Assembly: GCA_002418775.1 (NCBI GenBank)
Contig: DIEU01000067.1
Coordinates: forward strand, 1-59,863
Source of the DNA: Firmicutes bacterium UBA5766
GTDB lineage: Bacteria > Bacillota > Desulfotomaculia > Desulfotomaculales > Nap2-2B
Reading direction: 5' to 3'
DNA: 59,863 nt
The translations under genes and the position numbers were made by a program. The notes under the pieces were generated by a model, which had not been told where the DNA came from, did not search any database, and saw only the letters and a list, made by a program, of their open reading frames with translations. Each line of letters starts with the position of its first letter. The first letter of the stretch is position 1. This document shows, piece by piece, positions 57,045-59,863 of this stretch.

Positions 57045-57986
57045 CTAAGCAAAATAACCTGTGATGTAGATTACAGCTAAAATAACAACCAGGCTGCCCA
57101 AAGTGGTAATGATCAGCCGCTCCGGCAAAAACTTCTGCAGATAGGCGCCCGAGTATGTGCCTAAAAATCCGCCAACACCGAACAAAACTCCTAAAAGCCA
57201 ATCGGGGGCAGGATTGCCCTGCAGCTTTGCTGAGGAAAAAAATAAATAATAACTGGCTATACCCGCTATTGATGTTAAAAAGTTGCCCGTCAGTGTTGAC
57301 CCCGCTATTGTATAGACAGGCAGTCTTAAAACAGAAACGCATACAGGGGCAATAATGGCGGCCCCGCTAATCCCGTAAACGCCTCCGACCAGCCCCACCG
57401 CCAGGGCTATTCCAAAAAGTATTAAGGGATTAAAAGAATATATTTCTTCCCAAAAATCATAATCGATTCTTTTAAGTGATACCTTGACGGTTTTAACCGC
57501 CAGCCCCGGGGGAATTCCGGACACTAATTTGCCGCCCGGCTGTTTTTTTATCCTGTCCAGGAATTTATCTTCCAATACACCTGTCCTGTGTCCCTTCCTG
57601 GAGTTAAAAAGCTGGTAAGCGCCCAAACAAAGCAGCACAAAGCCCATAAACAGTTTAAAAGTTTTTGCGTCCGGCAAAAAAACGACTCTAATCCAGGCGC
57701 CAGCAAATACCCCGGGAATGGTCCCTGAGACAATGACCCAGGTAAGGGGCCAGTTCATCCGCCCCTCCCTCAGAAAACGAAACATTCCGCCGGGCGACGA
57801 GACAAAGTTGCAGATGAAATTGGTCGGAGTAGCAGCCGGGCTTGTATAACCCAGCACGCTTACCATAAAGGGCAGTATTAAAAAAGTGCCGGAAATTCCG
57901 GCGCCAGTCGTTAAGAAAGAAATAACAAATGCTACCGCCGGCGGGATAAAGGGCGAAACATGAACACCGGACACGGGAAAAAACAT
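57045..57986 (-). CDS. TSUP-family permease (TauE/SafE sulfite exporter type)
   Basis: A 313-residue protein with eight hydrophobic helices in two halves. The duplicated signatures are FLTTGAGISGTFLILPFMVSVLGYTSPAATPTNF and LVGGVYGISGAAIIAPVCVSVLRLPVYTIAGST (each quoted here only to show the internal repeat GAGISG/GVYGISG). TSUP permeases export sulfite, sulfoacetate or related organosulfur anions. No sulfur genes adjoin, so substrate is unknown. ATG preceded by AGGGG. Confidence 0.85.
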   Translation of the reverse strand: MFFPVSGVHVSPFIPPAVAFVISFLTTGAGISGTFLILPFMVSVLGYTSPAATPTNFICNFVSSPGGMFRFLREGRMNWPLTWVIVSGTIPGVFAGAWIRVVFLPDAKTFKLFMGFVLLCLGAYQLFNSRKGHRTGVLEDKFLDRIKKQPGGKLVSGIPPGLAVKTVKVSLKRIDYDFWEEIYSFNPLILFGIALAVGLVGGVYGISGAAIIAPVCVSVLRLPVYTIAGSTLTGNFLTSIAGIASYYLFFSSAKLQGNPAPDWLLGVLFGVGGFLGTYSGAYLQKFLPERLIITTLGSLVVILAVIYITGYFA

Positions 57987-58008
57987 AGTTTGCTACCCCT
58001 GTTCCTGA

Positions 58009-59166
58009 TCAAATGCCAAAAGAAGTCTGATTCCTTTTCTTCTCCTGGTGTTTTTCAAGAGCCAAATCGACGAGCCGGTCCAGCAATTCCGTAAAAGCAA
58101 TCCCGCTAAGCTCCCAAAGCTTCGGGTACATGCTGAAACGGGTAAATCCCGGAATTGTGTTAATTTCATTTACATAAACCTGGCCGCTTCCTCTGGCAAT
58201 AAAAAAGTCCACCCGGGCCATGCCCGCGCAGTCTATTGATTTGAAGGCGGCAACGGCCAGTTCCTGAATAGTCCTGGCTGTTTCCTCCGGTATTTCGGCG
58301 GGCGCCTTCCAGTTGGACAGGCCGTCCCTATACTTTGCCTCATAATCGTAATATTCCTTAAGAGAAAAAACTTCCCCGGGAACAGAGGCTACCGGATCAT
58401 CATTTCCCAGCACAGCTACTTCTATCTCCCTGCCGTCGATAAATTCCTCGACGATCGCTTTCCGGTCAAATTTTAGAGCCAGATCAAATGCATCAATGAG
58501 TTCCTGGCGATCGTGGGCTTTGGATATCCCCACGCTAGAACCCAGATTGGCGGGTTTAACAAACAAGGGATAGGTAAAATTCCTTTCCACTTCGCCGATT
58601 ACAAAATCCCTTTTTCCTTCCCATTCACTGCGCAGGCAATGCCAGAAACGGGGTTGCGGGATGCCCTCCTGGGCGAAGACTTTCTTCATGAGAACCTTAT
58701 CCATACCTACGGCGGAAGCTAAAACACCGCCCCCGACATAAGGCAGGTCCGCCATTTCAAGAAGGCCCTGGACAGTGCCGTCCTCGCCATAGGTACCGTG
58801 AAGGACCGGAAAGACCAGATCAACCTCATCAATTAAACCGGCGCTTCCCTGAAAAGATTCAGTTTGAACCAGCCCTTTTATAAAAGGGTCGCCAAGCAAT
58901 GCTACCGGCACACCGTTATCCTTATTGTCCAAAACATCAGGAGCGCCTGCGCTTTTGAGCCATCTTCCATCCTTGCCGATGTTGACGGGAATCACCTCAT
59001 ATTTTTGCCTGTCCAAAGCGTTTAATACAGCAGAACCGGACTGGACGGAAACCTCATGCTCCCCCGAACGTCCGCCAAACAAAACCAGCACCCGCAGCTT
59101 TTTTCTGTCTATTTCAAAACGCCCCCTGTTATTATTATTTCTAAAAAAATCTATTCGCATTTTCAT
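58009..59166 (-). CDS. ddl: D-alanine-D-alanine ligase
   Basis: A 385-residue ATP-grasp ligase. LFGGRSGEHEVSVQSG near residues 29-44, PVLHGTYGEDGTVQGLLE near 119-136, KPANLGSSVGISK near 207 and VNEINTIPGFT near 345-355 are the Ddl signature. It joins two D-alanines for peptidoglycan precursors. Y/F at the specificity loop cannot be judged by eye. A 20-residue N-terminal extension precedes the usual start, and the ribosome site is poor, so the start may lie further in. It converges with nothing; the TauE gene is 22 bp downstream. Confidence 0.94.
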   Translation of the reverse strand: MKMRIDFFRNNNNRGRFEIDRKKLRVLVLFGGRSGEHEVSVQSGSAVLNALDRQKYEVIPVNIGKDGRWLKSAGAPDVLDNKDNGVPVALLGDPFIKGLVQTESFQGSAGLIDEVDLVFPVLHGTYGEDGTVQGLLEMADLPYVGGGVLASAVGMDKVLMKKVFAQEGIPQPRFWHCLRSEWEGKRDFVIGEVERNFTYPLFVKPANLGSSVGISKAHDRQELIDAFDLALKFDRKAIVEEFIDGREIEVAVLGNDDPVASVPGEVFSLKEYYDYEAKYRDGLSNWKAPAEIPEETARTIQELAVAAFKSIDCAGMARVDFFIARGSGQVYVNEINTIPGFTRFSMYPKLWELSGIAFTELLDRLVDLALEKHQEKKRNQTSFGI

Positions 59167-59210
59167 GTTCTAAAACTTTTTTAAAATGAGCGACGCTTAT
59201 TTACCCAAAC

Positions 59211-59240
59211 TTGTCCCGTAAAGATTGCCCGTGGTAGAAT
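59211..59240 (+). promoter_or_regulatory. SigA promoter of the zinc-ribbon protein gene
   Basis: TTGTCC, 18 bp, TAGAAT with TGG just upstream (extended -10). The leader would be about 115 nt and includes a CTGTT/AACAG pairing. Confidence 0.5.
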
Positions 59241-59363
59241 ATTCTATAGGTTGGCCCGTCCCTGGTATTAAAGAAGAAAAAAAGTGCAAAACTGTTTAAA
59301 AGGCCCCTGTTTTTTAACAGCTGAAAACCGCATTCAGATATACTTTCGGAAAGGGCATACGGA

Positions 59364-59738
59364 ATGCAGGTTTACCAATTTCCTTCAATTGAAGATCAAG
59401 AAGTAATCAGGACGGCAGTTGAAGTTTTTTTAAATACGCAAACCGGCTTGGCAAGAAACAGAATGCTGAAAACAATACGCGCTGTCCTTGACCGGTATCG
59501 GATATCGCGGTTCGGTTTCTCTGATTATATCGTGGAAGCGACAAAAATGCCAGGATTTTGTACCGTTAAGGCGAGGAACCTCATTTCCGGCTACAACTGT
59601 CCGTGGTGCGGAGAAATGCTTTACGGCCTGCAGAGCAAGGTAAGAATACTGAGCATTCAGGAGTTCCTGAACAACCACCTGGTGACTTACGGCTGCAGGT
59701 GCGGAAAAGTATTTGCCAAGTACGAAAACCTTGACTGA
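59364..59738 (+). CDS. Small zinc-ribbon protein, function unknown
   Basis: A 124-residue protein. A helical N-terminal half (EDQEVIRTAVEVFLNTQTGL, in part) is followed by two Cys pairs, CPWC near residues 79-82 and CRC near 110-112, which could form a zinc ribbon. I do not recognise a family. The ATG has a weak AAGGG site. It lies between ddl and tRNA-Leu, with its own promoter candidate. Confidence 0.6.
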   Translation: MQVYQFPSIEDQEVIRTAVEVFLNTQTGLARNRMLKTIRAVLDRYRISRFGFSDYIVEATKMPGFCTVKARNLISGYNCPWCGEMLYGLQSKVRILSIQEFLNNHLVTYGCRCGKVFAKYENLD

Positions 59739-59764
59739 TCTTCTTAGCCATACCCGCCACTATG

Positions 59765-59793
59765 TTGACAACTAATTTTTGCTATGGTAGCAT
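59765..59793 (+). promoter_or_regulatory. SigA promoter of tRNA-Leu
   Basis: Consensus TTGACA, 17-bp spacer, TAGCAT with TGG upstream (extended -10), about 25 bp before the tRNA. Confidence 0.8.
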
Positions 59794-59818
59794 CATAAGT
59801 GCAGGTTTATAAAGATGC

Positions 59819-59863
59819 GCCGAAGTGGCGGAATTGGCAGACGCAGCGGACTCAAAATCCGCC
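59819..59863 (+). tRNA. tRNA-Leu (CAA), 5' part only
   Basis: GCCGAAGTGGCGGAATTGGC with the D-loop typical of tRNA-Leu, then anticodon stem GCGGA/TCCGC around CTCAAAA, giving anticodon CAA. The window ends after the anticodon stem, so the variable arm and 3' half are not visible. Confidence 0.9.

Overview
The window is a stretch of a low-to-mid GC, anaerobic, spore-forming Firmicute chromosome, most like the Pelotomaculum/Desulfotomaculum group of Peptococcaceae. This is inferred from gene content and order, not from a database search. Sporulation genes (spoVR, spoVS, yyaC, tepA-ylzJ beside ftsK/spoIIIE, a PASTA-bearing PBP), very frequent TTG starts behind strong GGAGG Shine-Dalgarno sites, and the cinA-recA / rny / ymdB / spoVS neighbourhood all point there.

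Layout. 0-5.1 kb: spoVR (minus), an MscS channel, a gene-poor stretch with a coding-like relic, then a three-gene membrane cassette (DUF1616 protein, CPBP protease-like protein, 87-residue membrane peptide) closed by a terminator. 5.2-21 kb: a surface-glycan cluster. It holds a sugar epimerase, a complete four-enzyme GDP-D-glycero-D-manno-heptose pathway (hddC-hddA-gmhA-gmhB), four glycosyltransferases, a B12-binding radical SAM enzyme, an unknown polytopic protein, a WecC-type dehydrogenase, a Wzx-type flippase and an O-antigen polymerase/ligase gene. The last gene lies in the opposite orientation between perfect 37-bp inverted repeats. Three spacers of the cluster carry a dispersed structured repeat, and inverted relatives occur at 21.1 and 41.8 kb. 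21-22 kb is a decayed insertion-sequence graveyard.

22-42 kb, mostly minus strand, is housekeeping: acetyltransferase (plus), PBP, phosphatase, DUF3842, PHP phosphoesterase, M19 dipeptidase, spoVS (own SigH-like promoter and terminator), ymdB, an unknown gene, rny, recA, cinA, an FtsH paralogue, a small Cys protein, rimO, a RodZ-like protein and ftsK/spoIIIE. 42-49.4 kb, plus strand: tepA-ylzJ, a histidine-kinase relic, then argC-argJ-argB-argD-(carB pseudogene)-argF. CarB is frameshifted near its start and truncated to roughly its first fifth, and no carA is present. 49.4-59.9 kb: DUF951, M18 aminopeptidase, CvpA, a TPR protein, a possible small RNA, a DUF4037 protein, a YkvI-like transporter, yyaC, a UPF0180 protein, a phosphoribosyltransferase, a TauE/SafE permease, ddl, a zinc-ribbon protein, and a tRNA-Leu cut by the window end.

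The most unusual signals are the inverted-repeat-bounded polymerase gene (possible invertible switch), the structured repeat placed just before glycan genes, REP-like repeats that have supplied C-terminal tails to proteins, and the broken carB inside an otherwise intact arginine operon.
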